DNA of 64,000 bases from Ktedonobacteria bacterium (lineage in GTDB: Bacteria; Chloroflexota; Ktedonobacteria; Ktedonobacterales; JACDGC01), in the NCBI GenBank assembly GCA_027459785.1, contig DAIDGU010000010.1, forward strand, positions 1 through 64,000. The letters run 5' to 3'. Under the pieces are notes generated by a model, which was not told where the DNA came from, searched no databases, and saw nothing but the letters and a program-made list of their open reading frames with translations. Each line of letters begins with the position of its first letter. The first letter of the stretch is position 1. A program made the translations under genes and the position numbers. This document shows, piece by piece, positions 1-8,553 of the stretch.

Positions 1-7
1 CACCCCC

Positions 8-293
8 TTGCCCCTCGGCGAGATTCCAGCGACCACCGACGCGGTGGCCCACGCCTTTTACCCTGCCGGTAATATGGTGATGCAGTTACCCGATAGCTAC
101 CCCGATACTGCTTGTGCCGATCTCTTTCCTGAACGCGGCCCACCCACCTGGTCTCCGTGGCGTCTGCTCATCGTCACCATTGTGCAAGCCGTGGAAGGTC
201 TCACCGCTCGCCAGGCGGCAGACGCGGTCGGTCCGCCGGCCCATTGATGGGAAATATGTGTTGGAGCTGGAACTGACTGAAGTAGTGGCATGA
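8..293 (+). pseudogene. IS1182-type transposase N-terminal remnant
   Basis: Positions 8-247 encode a stretch ending in the IS1182-type block PTWSPWRLLIVTIVQAVEG followed by TARQAADAV. The reading then shifts: from 237 another frame reads RPIDGKYVLELELTE up to a stop at 291-293, which matches the block that normally follows QAADAVR in this transposase family (RIDWKYxLxLELTD). The gene is therefore frameshifted, and nothing resembling its catalytic DDE part follows. The 5' side may continue beyond the window. The next 250 bases (294-546) hold no gene I can recognise. Confidence 0.7.
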
Positions 294-546
294 TGAACCG
301 TTCGCCACACCACGTGTTTCGCCGTTGCCACGCCTACTGCTGGCAGCCTGGTATCGGATTACGCCACCCGTATCTTGCAAGCGGGGGATGAAAGCGCCGC
401 CGCGCCACCGTATCTGGTGTTTGCCCAACGGTATTAAAATAGCGTAAAATCCCTACAGGGAACCCGCTCAACCCGCCTCTGGGCGAAGACCCGCGCAACG
501 TGGCGGCTCGTGGCGGCACTGCCAGGCCCCCGTCGGGTGCGCGTGA

Positions 547-1340
547 GTGGACCGTGTGGCGACGAAAGAACAGGCGGGCCATGGGTGGCTGAATCCTATG
601 AAACATGAGCGCGTCCTGAAAGCCTTCTGCGGTCTCAGCTTCCTGCATGCGCATTGCTATCAGGCCGCACAGCAAAACTTCTATGAAGCCTGCAAGACGG
701 CGAAAGCTCTGAAACCGAGCAATTCCCTGGCCCGCTATCCCTACAAACGCACGTGCTATCACACGACCACCTGGAAGAACACGGGCAGCACGATCGTGGA
801 CGGGCGGATGCGCCTGGCACTGGCACGCGGCGTGGAGGAGGGGAGCGCCCCCCAGCCCACCACCCACACCGGCGTCATGGCGGTGGCTCGGGGCAAGATT
901 CATCCGGCGGCCTGCACCAAGGGGGCGAAGGTGACCTCATTGCCTGTCGGGCGGTGCGGGCGAATGCCCCGCATCGCAATAAGAAGACGGCGGAGCTGCA
1001 AGAGGTGATTGCCCGTTGCATGCCAGGCTCGCGCCGCTGGAAGAAGTTGGTAGCCAGCCGGAAACGCCTGCAAGCGCAGACGGAAACCCGAGCAGCGCGA
1101 TATGCTCCATCTGTGCGCAGGGCGGGTGTGTCGGCCAGCGGGAGCATGTGGACAGCACGAACATCCTCAGCAAACACCAAACAGGCAAACTCGCTCAAAT
1201 GGTGCCACGTGAGGCAATCACGTATCGTCACCCATTTCGGCTGGCAAGCGTAGTCCGTTCTGACAAACGGCGGGGACGGGCAACCGTCCCGGTTGCTAGC
1301 GCAAGCCAGAATCCGACGCCTGTAAGCTCGCAAGGCTGAC
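547..1340 (+). pseudogene. TnpB-like (IS200/IS605 OrfB) pseudogene
   Basis: TnpB-type blocks appear in order but in three frames. YPYKRTCYHTTTWKNTG and VARGKIHPAA lie in frame 1 (about 547-935). CRAVRANAPHRNKKTAELQE and MPGSRRWKKLVASRKRLQ lie in frame 3 (about 936-1120). The C-terminal zinc-finger remnant and STNILSKHQTGKL...ITYRHPF lie in frame 2 (about 1100-1250). The middle segment carrying the second catalytic residue and one zinc-finger CxxC pair are missing or scrambled. It is a decayed RNA-guided-nuclease-family gene, surely inactive. No matching OrfA/TnpA was seen. The tail after HPFRLASVV is typical of the 3' end of these elements. Confidence 0.75.
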
Positions 1341-1435
1341 CGGCCAGGAAGCATTCCCTCGACTGTAGCCAGGGGAGTGTCAACGTTTTAGAGATATCAT
1401 CGTCATGTGTTGCATATTGGGAACGAGGTTGATCC

Positions 1436-2353
1436 GTGGCTGAGGAAAGTTCTCCCACCTGGGGGGCGCGGCTGGCCTGGGGCGTGGCACAATTGCGGGA
1501 GGCATCGCCCACGCCGAAGCTGGATGCCTCCGTGCTGTTGGCGCATGTGGTGGATGTGCCGCGCGCCGTGCTGCTGGGCTTTCCAGAGCGGATGCTTACC
1601 CCGGAACAGGATACGCGCTACACCGATCTGATCGCGCGGCGGGCGGATGGTGAGCCGGTGGCGTACCTGACCGGCCACAAAGAGTTCATGGGACTGGACC
1701 TGCTGGTGGATCGGCGCGTGCTGGTGCCGCGCCCCGAAACCGAACTGGTGGTGGAAGCCGCCCTGGCCGCGCTCATGGACCGGCTGGGGGCGCTGCCCGA
1801 CGAGGACGAGGATGCGCCGGCGGGGACTGTCGCGCCGGTGGCGGATCTGCTGGCCGCCGACATCGGCACGGGCAGCGGGGCCATCGCCATCGCGCTGGCG
1901 GCGCTGGAACCGCGCATCGGGCGCATCTACGCCGTCGATATCTCCCCGGATGCCCTCGATCTGGCGCGGCATAACGGCGACCGCCGTTCCGTGGGCGACC
2001 GCGTCTCGTGGCTCGCGGGCGATCTGCTCGCTCCCGTCCCCGTACCGGTCGATCTCATCATCACCAACCTGCCCTATGTCGGCGACGCGCCGGACGCCGC
2101 CATGCCCGCCGTCGTCAAGCACGAACCCCACCTCGCGCTGTTCGGCGCGGAGGGTGGCCTGGGCCACATCCGCCGGCTGATCGCGCAGGCACCCGCGAAG
2201 CTGCGCCCCCATGGCATCCTGGCGCTGGAATTCGGCTACGACCAGGGCGAGGCCGTGCGCGATCTCCTCGCCGCCGCCTTCCCCGCTGCGACCATCACCC
2301 TCGGCCAGGACTACGCGGGGTGGGATCGGTACGCTATCGCGCGGTTGCCGTAA
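1436..2353 (+). CDS. prmC: Peptide chain release factor N5-glutamine methyltransferase
   Basis: 305 aa, the usual PrmC/HemK length. It methylates the GGQ glutamine of release factors with S-adenosylmethionine. The N-terminal helical domain (1-95) is followed by a Rossmann methyltransferase fold. The SAM-binding loop ADIGTGSG is at 141-148. The family motif expected as NPPY is NLPY at 211-214 (codon CTG), a change on the residue next to the catalytic Asn-Pro pair; the Asn and the second Pro-Tyr are kept. The GTG start is preceded by GAGGT. The gene is monocistronic here, and the next gene converges from the other strand. Confidence 0.92.
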   Translation: MAEESSPTWGARLAWGVAQLREASPTPKLDASVLLAHVVDVPRAVLLGFPERMLTPEQDTRYTDLIARRADGEPVAYLTGHKEFMGLDLLVDRRVLVPRPETELVVEAALAALMDRLGALPDEDEDAPAGTVAPVADLLAADIGTGSGAIAIALAALEPRIGRIYAVDISPDALDLARHNGDRRSVGDRVSWLAGDLLAPVPVPVDLIITNLPYVGDAPDAAMPAVVKHEPHLALFGAEGGLGHIRRLIAQAPAKLRPHGILALEFGYDQGEAVRDLLAAAFPAATITLGQDYAGWDRYAIARLP

Positions 2354-2362
2354 GATACGGCC

Positions 2363-3268
2363 CTAACGCACCAGCCGGCGCAAATGGCCGCCCATCGCGG
2401 CGAGCAGCAGCGCGCTGGCGGCGAGCGCCAGGCCGTCGCGGGTGCGTCGCCAGATCAGCGCATCAGGTTGCCCCGCGCGCCACGATCCGGCCAGGCCAGC
2501 GATGGACATCAGCGCCTGCAACGTGCCGGAGGTGCGCGCCACGGTGGAGCCGGCCAGTGCCACGGGATCAGCCTCGGCGAAGGTGCGCCCGAAGCCCAGC
2601 GCCAGCGGCGCACCCCAGCGCAGCGCGAAGGCGACCAGGAACCACGCCGGCACCTGCCCGCGCCGGATCTGCGTCAGCGTCAGTGCTAGCCCGGCGAAGA
2701 TATCCGCTTCGGCGTCCAGGTAGCGGCCCAGCGGGGAGGCCAGGTCCGTGCGGCGGGCGACGGGACCATCGGAGGTATCGGTGATGAAGAGTAGCGCGAA
2801 GGCCAGCGCCAGTTCCGCATCGTCCAGCGGCGTGCCAGCGAGGAGGCGCGCTAATGCCCAGGATGCCACCCAGCCGCGCATAGTCGTCAGCATATTCGCC
2901 GGCCCCAAGGTGGGGTGGTACTGGTAGGGGCGGGCGTTGCCGCGCCGGTGCAGGCCCAGGTGCGCCCAGATGTCCGTCGCCTGGGAGGCCGTCGCCAGCA
3001 GCAGGGGCAGCGCCGTCCGCGCCGCTGCGCGCCCGCCGTGGCGGGTCGCCGTCACCGTGAGCGCCGCCCCCGTCGCCGCGCTCAGCCCGGCAGCAAAGAC
3101 GTGCGCCTCCCGCGCCAGCGCCAGCTGCGCCCGCGCCGTCGCGCGCGCCTGCGCCCATGACTCCGCCAACAGCCCCACCCACGCACGCGGACGAAAGCGC
3201 CCCGCCCGCAACCGTTCCAGCACCCACACGCTAAACGACGGCGCCTCGCTGATCGCCGGTGTCGCCAT
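2363..3268 (-). CDS. CDP-alcohol phosphatidyltransferase family membrane protein
   Basis: About 301 aa from the ATG at 3268; an upstream in-frame extension to 3337 is less likely. It has the complete family signature D-x2-DG-x2-AR-x8-G-x3-D-x3-D at about residues 164-189 (starting DTSDGPVARR). This motif binds the metal ions and CDP-linked donor in phospholipid head-group transfer. Several hydrophobic alanine/leucine-rich segments surround it, as in integral-membrane members. The ~90-residue region before the first conserved helix is longer than in PgsA, so the acceptor alcohol cannot be named. It converges on prmC with a 9-base gap. Confidence 0.8.
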   Translation of the reverse strand: MATPAISEAPSFSVWVLERLRAGRFRPRAWVGLLAESWAQARATARAQLALAREAHVFAAGLSAATGAALTVTATRHGGRAAARTALPLLLATASQATDIWAHLGLHRRGNARPYQYHPTLGPANMLTTMRGWVASWALARLLAGTPLDDAELALAFALLFITDTSDGPVARRTDLASPLGRYLDAEADIFAGLALTLTQIRRGQVPAWFLVAFALRWGAPLALGFGRTFAEADPVALAGSTVARTSGTLQALMSIAGLAGSWRAGQPDALIWRRTRDGLALAASALLLAAMGGHLRRLVR

Positions 3269-3355
3269 ACCGCTGCCCCCACCCGCTCGATTTTTGCTCG
3301 TACCTGCCGCAAAATAGTATACCATTCTGGCGGTCATGCGGATGACATGGCATCT

Positions 3356-3724
3356 TCAGAACATTTGGCTGCCCAGCGGCACGTCGCGTTCTGGTTGCAG
3401 CAGCACCACTGCGCCCTCGGCATCCGGCACGCCCAGAGTGAGGACTTCGGACGAGAAGCCGGCGATGCGGCGGGCAGGGAAGTTCACCACGGCCAGCACG
3501 AGGCGACCGACGAGCGTAGCCGGCGTGTAGTGCGTGGTGAGTTGCGCGCTGGATCGCTTGATGCCCAGCGGGCCGAAGTCGATGGTGAGCTTATAGGCCG
3601 GTTTGCGCGCCTGGGGAAACGGCTCGGCGGCGATGACGCGCCCGACGCGGATATCCGCGCGCTCGAAATCGTCGATGCCGCACTCATGGCGTGGCCCTGG
3701 AATGGCTTGCGGTTGTTCGCTCAT
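3356..3724 (-). CDS. csaA: CsaA-like tRNA-binding/chaperone protein
   Basis: 122 aa consisting of one tRNA-binding (EMAP/OB-fold) domain. CsaA hallmarks are visible: FERADIRVGRVIAAEPFPQA, ARKPAYKLTIDFG, IKRSSAQLT, and VVNFPARRIAGFSSEVLTLG near the C-terminus. CsaA-family proteins are small dimeric proteins linked to protein export and tRNA binding. The start ATG overlaps the smc stop by four bases (ATGA, 3721-3724), so it is probably translationally coupled to smc. Confidence 0.85.
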   Translation of the reverse strand: MSEQPQAIPGPRHECGIDDFERADIRVGRVIAAEPFPQARKPAYKLTIDFGPLGIKRSSAQLTTHYTPATLVGRLVLAVVNFPARRIAGFSSEVLTLGVPDAEGAVVLLQPERDVPLGSQMF

Positions 3725-6700
3725 CGCGTGGGTACCTCCGCCAGGCGCATCGAGAGGATGCGCGAGACACTTTCCGTCATCGAGACGCCGTAAATCACGT
3801 TGGCATGCGTCATCGTCACGCGATTGTGGGTGATGACGATGAACTGCGTCTGGTGCGCCAGGGTATTCAGGATATCACAGAACCGCACCACGTTGGATTC
3901 GTCCAGCGCGGCGTCCACTTCGTCCAATAGGCAGAAGGGGGGCGGGTTCGTTTCCAGCAGGGCGAAAAGCAGCGCGGCAGAGACCATCGCGCGTTCGCCG
4001 CCGGACAACAGGTTCAACTCCTGCACCTTCTTGCCAGGAATCTGCACGAAGATTTCAACGCCACCGATCATACCACGTTTGGCAGGGGGGATGTCGGGCG
4101 CGTCATCGTCCGCGTCGTCGTCATCCTCATCGCGCTTCGCCCCGCGCTTGGGCGCGCTGAGTTCCAGCCGCGCCGAGCCGCCCTGGAAGAGCGTGGTGAA
4201 ATGCTGGCCGAAGCGTTCGTTCACCACCTGAAAGGTTTCCTCGAACTTGCGCTTCATCGTCGCATCCAGTTCCATGATCACGGCGCGCAGCCGCGCGGAG
4301 GCTTCCTCCATATCGCGCACCTGAGCGGTGAGGAACTCGTAGCGCGTCTTGAGTTCTTCGTAGGCTTGCGGCGCTTCGGGATCATAGCCGCCCAGCGACT
4401 TCATGCGCCCGCGCAGGCTATCGATCTGCCGGCGCATGCGCGCCAGATCATCCGGCTCTGGGAGGTCGTCGGGCGGCTGGTCGCCGGTGCGTGCGATGAT
4501 AGCGTCGGCGTCTTCGGCGCTCATCTCCTCCACCATCTGCGTGCGCAACACATCCAGCGCGTCGCGGGCGCGCTGGGCATCGAGCAGGGCGCGGCGCAAC
4601 TGATCTTCCGCCTGGGTCAGCGCCACGCGCTCGGCGGCCTGCGCCGCTTCGAGCCGGCTGATCTCCTGTTCGATCTGGGCGGCGGTCGCTTCCTGCTCGT
4701 GCAATTGCGCCGAAAGGTCGCGCAGGATGACGCGCTGCGCAGCCAGCTCCTCGCCCTGCTGCGCCATCGTCGTGCGCAGATGCTCGGCCTCCTGCGCGAG
4801 TTCCGTCAGCCGCGCGGCGCGGCGATCCGCCTGGCCGGCGAGATCCTGCGCCTGGGTGCGCGCCTGGGCCAGTTGCGCCTGCGCCGCCTGGTATTGCTGC
4901 TGCTGCACGGCCAGCGCCGTGCGCCGCCGGGCGAGATCCTCCTGCTGCGCGCGGGCGAGATCCAGCACCGTCGTGGCATCATCCTGGATCGTCTCCAGCG
5001 TCTCGGCGGCGTCGCGCTGCGCGGCATCGGCGTCCGTCACGCGCGCCTCGGCGGCGGCGATCTCGTTGGTCAGGTTCAGTGTTTCACCCGCCAGTTGTTC
5101 GGCCACGGCCTCGCTCAACTGCGCCTCGTTGCCTAACCGTTCGGCCTCGCGCTGCACCTGGCCCAGCACCTTCGCGCCTTCCGCCAGTTGCGCTTCCAGC
5201 GTCTTGATCGCCCGTTCCAGCGCGGCCAACGCGGCGCGATCATCGTCCAGCGCGGCGCGGGCATTCGCCAGCAACCCCTCGCGCTCGCGGATCGCCCGAT
5301 CGGCGGCAGCGACCTGTGCTGGCAATTCGCGCAATTCGCGCGCCCGCGCCAATACGCCATCGTCCGCGCCCGTTGCCGCCGTTTGCCCCACCGCCAGCCA
5401 GCCAGCAGGGTGCGCCACCGCGCCGTCAGCCGTCACCAGCGGCACACCGTCCAGCCGCCAGCGCAACTCGTCCGGCTCAGCCAGCGCGATCACCACCATC
5501 TCGCCCACCAGCGCGCGAATGACCGTCGCCACGGCTGGCTCAACCGCCGGATGCAGCAGATCAGCGAGGCGCGGCCCCTCCCCCAGCCCCTCCCCATCTG
5601 CAATGGAGAGGGGAGCAACGGGCGCATGCTGCGCCCTGCGCGCTGCATTTGGACGCGCTACATTTGGATAGGTGTGATGGTGGCCGTTGGGGGTGTGGCC
5701 GTCACCGTTTGCTGCGGTCTGTAGGGGCGACCCTTGTGGTCGCCCTGGCCCTGGTGATCGCCCTGGCCCTGGTGATCGCCCTGTGGTTGGTGTTGGTCGC
5801 CCTGGCGCTGGCTGGTGCTGCACCTGGCGGACAGGAATGTCCGCCCCACGGTCGTTGTATGGGTGCGATGCATCGCGCCCGACCATCTCCCCCTCTCCAT
5901 CCGCAGATGGGGAGGGGGTTGGGGGGTGGGGCCGCGTCTCCACCGGCCACAGCACCGTCGCGCGCCCGGCGTGGGCAGCCTGGATGATGGCGGCAGCGCG
6001 CCAGGCATCGTCTTCGCTGGCGGCGACCAGCGCGTGCAGGAAGGGGGCGAGCGCGGCCTCGAATGCGGCCTCGTAGGCTGGCGCGGCCTGGGCCAGTTGC
6101 GCCAGCGTGCCGAAGATCTGCGGGCGCTCGTCGTCGGGGATTGCGGCCAGCGCGGCGAGGGCGGCGGCACTATCGCGTTGGCTGCCGGCCCATTCGCGCA
6201 GGAGCGCCAGGCGGTCGGCCAGGGCGCGTCGTTCGCGTTGCGCATCCGCCAGTTCGCCACGGCGCGTCTCCACGTCGGCCTGTTCTTCGGCCACGGACTG
6301 CGCGGCCTGCTCGCGTGCCACCAACTTATCGCCCAATGTTGCGCGCTGGGCTTCGTGCGCCTCACGCAGCGCGTCCAGCTTCGCCGTCGCAGCACTGGCG
6401 CGCTCGGTGGCCTGCATGGCGGCGGCACGGCGCGTGGCGAGGGCGGCGGCACGGTCGGCGGCCTGTTTGTGCAGCCGACCGATCTCGGCCTGGGCGGCGG
6501 CATGCCGCGCCTGCGCCTGCATGGCGTCGCGCTGGGCGGCGCGCAAGCGCGCCTCGGTGCGCTCCTGCTCCTGGCGGGCGCGGTGGCCCTGGCTTTCGAG
6601 ATCAGCGATGGCCCCTTGGGCGGCCTCGATGCTCGTTTCGGTGGCGACGAGCTGCGTTTCCTGCGTTTGGATGCGCTCCGATGCTTCGGTCAGCGCCCAA

Positions 6701-7686
6701 TTCACGCGGCCCTGCTCGCCGTCTAGCTCCTTGCGCTGGCGTTCCAGGCTGGCGGCACGTTCCTGGCCCACGGCCCCGTCGCGCTCCAAGGTCTGCACGC
6801 GCGAAAGTGCCTCGCCGCGCTGGCGGCGCAGTTCGGCGATGGCGGCGATCACCGTGTGGCGCTGCTCGCGCAGCACGCCTTGCTCGCCTTCATGGCCGGT
6901 CAGCGCGCCGCGCAATTCCGCCACGCGCGCGGTCGCCGCCGTCTCGGTCGCCGCCGCTGCCGTCGCCTTCGTCTGGCCGATGTGCCACTGGAAGCCGAAC
7001 CACTGGCGCTGCATGCGGTCCAGGTCGGCGCGGGCGGTGATGTAATCGCGGGCGCGTCGGGCTTGCTCCGCCAGCGGCCCCAGGCGCGGCTCGATCTCAT
7101 TGAGGATGTCGTGCAGCCGGCTCAGGTTGGTGTGGGTCTGCGTCAGCCGCCCCTCGGCCTCGTTGCGTTGCGCCTGAAAGTGGCGGATGCCGGCAGCGTC
7201 CTCGAATAGGCTGCGCCGTTCCTCCGCCCGCGACGACAGCGCCTGATCCACCAACCCCTGGCCGATGATCGTATACGAATCGTGGCCGATGCGCGCCTGC
7301 GACAGCAAGCTCAGCACATCCTTCAGGCGCACTTTCGTCCCGTTGATGAGATAATCCGAGTCGCCGGACCGGAAGATGCGGCGTGTCACCGTCACCTCGC
7401 TGAACTCCGACGGCAGCCAGTTCGACGTGTTATCCAGCGTCAGCGTGACCTCAGCCATGCCCAGCGCCGCGCGCCCATGCCCCCCCGCGAAGATGATGTC
7501 TTCGCTCTTCTTGCCGCGCAACTGGCGCATGCTCTGCTCGCCCAGCACCCAACGCAGGCTGTCTGCTACGTTTGATTTTCCCGATCCGTTTGGTCCCACG
7601 ATGGCGGTGGTGCCAGGACTGAACTCCAGCGCGGTGCGCGCGGCGAAGCTCTTGAAGCCGTGTAGTTGCAGCCGTTTGAGATGCAC
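3721..7686 (-). CDS. smc: Chromosome segregation protein SMC, with hinge-region insert
   Basis: 1321 aa from a GTG at 7684-7686, chosen because AAAGGAG lies just upstream and the protein then starts VHLKRLQLHGFKSF as SMC proteins do. Walker A GPNGSGKSN is at 31-39. Two long Ala/Gln/Glu/Arg coiled-coil arms flank the hinge. Near the C-terminus are the signature LSGGERAMVSAAL, Walker B CLLDEVDA and the ITHNR segment. It condenses and segregates chromosomes with ScpA/ScpB, neither of which is seen here. The length exceeds the usual ~1150-1200 because about 120 residues (roughly 584-704) rich in Pro/Gly/His/Asn interrupt the hinge. That insert is built from DNA repeats also found between genes. 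Confidence 0.95.
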   Translation of the reverse strand: MHLKRLQLHGFKSFAARTALEFSPGTTAIVGPNGSGKSNVADSLRWVLGEQSMRQLRGKKSEDIIFAGGHGRAALGMAEVTLTLDNTSNWLPSEFSEVTVTRRIFRSGDSDYLINGTKVRLKDVLSLLSQARIGHDSYTIIGQGLVDQALSSRAEERRSLFEDAAGIRHFQAQRNEAEGRLTQTHTNLSRLHDILNEIEPRLGPLAEQARRARDYITARADLDRMQRQWFGFQWHIGQTKATAAAATETAATARVAELRGALTGHEGEQGVLREQRHTVIAAIAELRRQRGEALSRVQTLERDGAVGQERAASLERQRKELDGEQGRVNWALTEASERIQTQETQLVATETSIEAAQGAIADLESQGHRARQEQERTEARLRAAQRDAMQAQARHAAAQAEIGRLHKQAADRAAALATRRAAAMQATERASAATAKLDALREAHEAQRATLGDKLVAREQAAQSVAEEQADVETRRGELADAQRERRALADRLALLREWAGSQRDSAAALAALAAIPDDERPQIFGTLAQLAQAAPAYEAAFEAALAPFLHALVAASEDDAWRAAAIIQAAHAGRATVLWPVETRPHPPTPSPSADGEGEMVGRDASHPYNDRGADIPVRQVQHQPAPGRPTPTTGRSPGPGRSPGPGRPQGSPLQTAANGDGHTPNGHHHTYPNVARPNAARRAQHAPVAPLSIADGEGLGEGPRLADLLHPAVEPAVATVIRALVGEMVVIALAEPDELRWRLDGVPLVTADGAVAHPAGWLAVGQTAATGADDGVLARARELRELPAQVAAADRAIREREGLLANARAALDDDRAALAALERAIKTLEAQLAEGAKVLGQVQREAERLGNEAQLSEAVAEQLAGETLNLTNEIAAAEARVTDADAAQRDAAETLETIQDDATTVLDLARAQQEDLARRRTALAVQQQQYQAAQAQLAQARTQAQDLAGQADRRAARLTELAQEAEHLRTTMAQQGEELAAQRVILRDLSAQLHEQEATAAQIEQEISRLEAAQAAERVALTQAEDQLRRALLDAQRARDALDVLRTQMVEEMSAEDADAIIARTGDQPPDDLPEPDDLARMRRQIDSLRGRMKSLGGYDPEAPQAYEELKTRYEFLTAQVRDMEEASARLRAVIMELDATMKRKFEETFQVVNERFGQHFTTLFQGGSARLELSAPKRGAKRDEDDDDADDDAPDIPPAKRGMIGGVEIFVQIPGKKVQELNLLSGGERAMVSAALLFALLETNPPPFCLLDEVDAALDESNVVRFCDILNTLAHQTQFIVITHNRVTMTHANVIYGVSMTESVSRILSMRLAEVPTR
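5575..5935. repeat. Cluster of palindromic repeats inside the smc hinge
   Basis: Within smc this block contains a 24-bp copy of the GGCGGACAGGAATGTCCGCC palindrome (5826-5849). It also contains two copies of a CTCCATCCGCAGATGGGGAG-type hairpin (about 5579-5613 and 5886-5925) and one copy of GGGCGACCCTTGTGGTCGCC (5725-5744). An 18-bp tandem repeat built on GGTGATCGCCCTGGCCCT lies at about 5740-5790. The block keeps the smc reading frame open. The same elements lie together between genes at 21985-22163. Confidence 0.85.
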
Positions 7687-7907
7687 GCGCGCTCCTTTCA
7701 GCCCAGCATAGCCTGGAACCTGTGTTCCTTTCACCGTACCATAGCGGGGGAATAGCGCAAAACCAGGGGGAGAAATGGGGGAGAGAAAGCGGCTGAGGCT
7801 ATCGGCAAACATCCCCCCTATGCTGGATAGTACCTCTTGCCATGATACCTGCCTGGGCGTATACTGCGCTTGCGAGATGCACAGTAGAGTGAGAGGAAAC
7901 CGGTGGC

Positions 7908-8516
7908 ATGGTATGCAAAGCGTGCGGCAACAGCACCTTCGATGCGCAGGGCATCTGCTTGAGTTGCGGCGCGCACAATCGCTTGCCGGATGTCACGCCG
8001 GTGCGGGTCGCCCGCGCCACAATCGCGCCTGACCCGTTGCCACAGCCAGTTCCTGCACCCGCGCCGGCACCAGCCGAAGAGGCGACGGTGCAGGTCAGCG
8101 ACTCAGGCGAGCAAGTGGCACACACGCCGGCAGCTACACCGGTGGCAACCGCCGTCGCCGCGCCCTCCCTGCTCATCACCGAACCGCACACCACCGATGA
8201 TCCGGCGGGGACGAATCCCAGTTCCGGGCAGTTCTGTGGCCGTTGCGGCAGCGCGGTGGATGCCGGCAATGATTTCTGTGGCATCTGCGGCAATCCATTG
8301 AAAGACGACGCCTTGCAGCGCATGCGCGCCGAGCGCGTCCATGGCCAGCGCCCCGCCGTCGTCAGCCTCACGCCGCCGGTGGCACGCGCGATCAGCGCGA
8401 CTCAGCGCCCGCGCCGGGGGAAGGTTCCAGCGGCCACGATCTTCGTCCTGCTGTCGCTCATCGCGGCGATCTTGATCGGCCTGGCGGTGGGCATGCTGCT
8501 CATCCATCACCGCTGA
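7908..8516 (+). CDS. Zinc-ribbon membrane protein
   Basis: 202 aa. It begins with a CxxC-x10-CxxC zinc ribbon (MVCKACG...CLSCG, Cys 3, 6, 17, 20). A Pro/Ala/Thr-rich linker follows, then a second ribbon FCGRCG...FCGICG in the middle (from about residue 106), and a single transmembrane helix near the C-terminus (about 177-199) ending in a short basic tail. It is therefore tail-anchored with the zinc ribbons in the cytoplasm (inference). No enzymatic domain is visible. The ATG has GAGAGGA upstream. It runs divergently from smc and is followed 37 bases later by the reductase gene. Confidence 0.75.
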   Translation: MVCKACGNSTFDAQGICLSCGAHNRLPDVTPVRVARATIAPDPLPQPVPAPAPAPAEEATVQVSDSGEQVAHTPAATPVATAVAAPSLLITEPHTTDDPAGTNPSSGQFCGRCGSAVDAGNDFCGICGNPLKDDALQRMRAERVHGQRPAVVSLTPPVARAISATQRPRRGKVPAATIFVLLSLIAAILIGLAVGMLLIHHR

Positions 8517-8553
8517 TGGAACCAAGGAAGCATCTGATGAAGGACGGGCGCGC

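Noticed and set aside
4201-5136. Long antisense open frames across smc, metY, the pseudokinase and other GC-rich genes
   Set aside because: They mirror the codon bias of the opposite strand, have no Shine-Dalgarno or domain, and the sense frames encode clear conserved proteins.
5575-5935. The SMC insert as an intein or a real domain
   Set aside because: No splice-site Cys/Ser or His-Asn residues, no endonuclease motif; the sequence is made of known DNA repeats.
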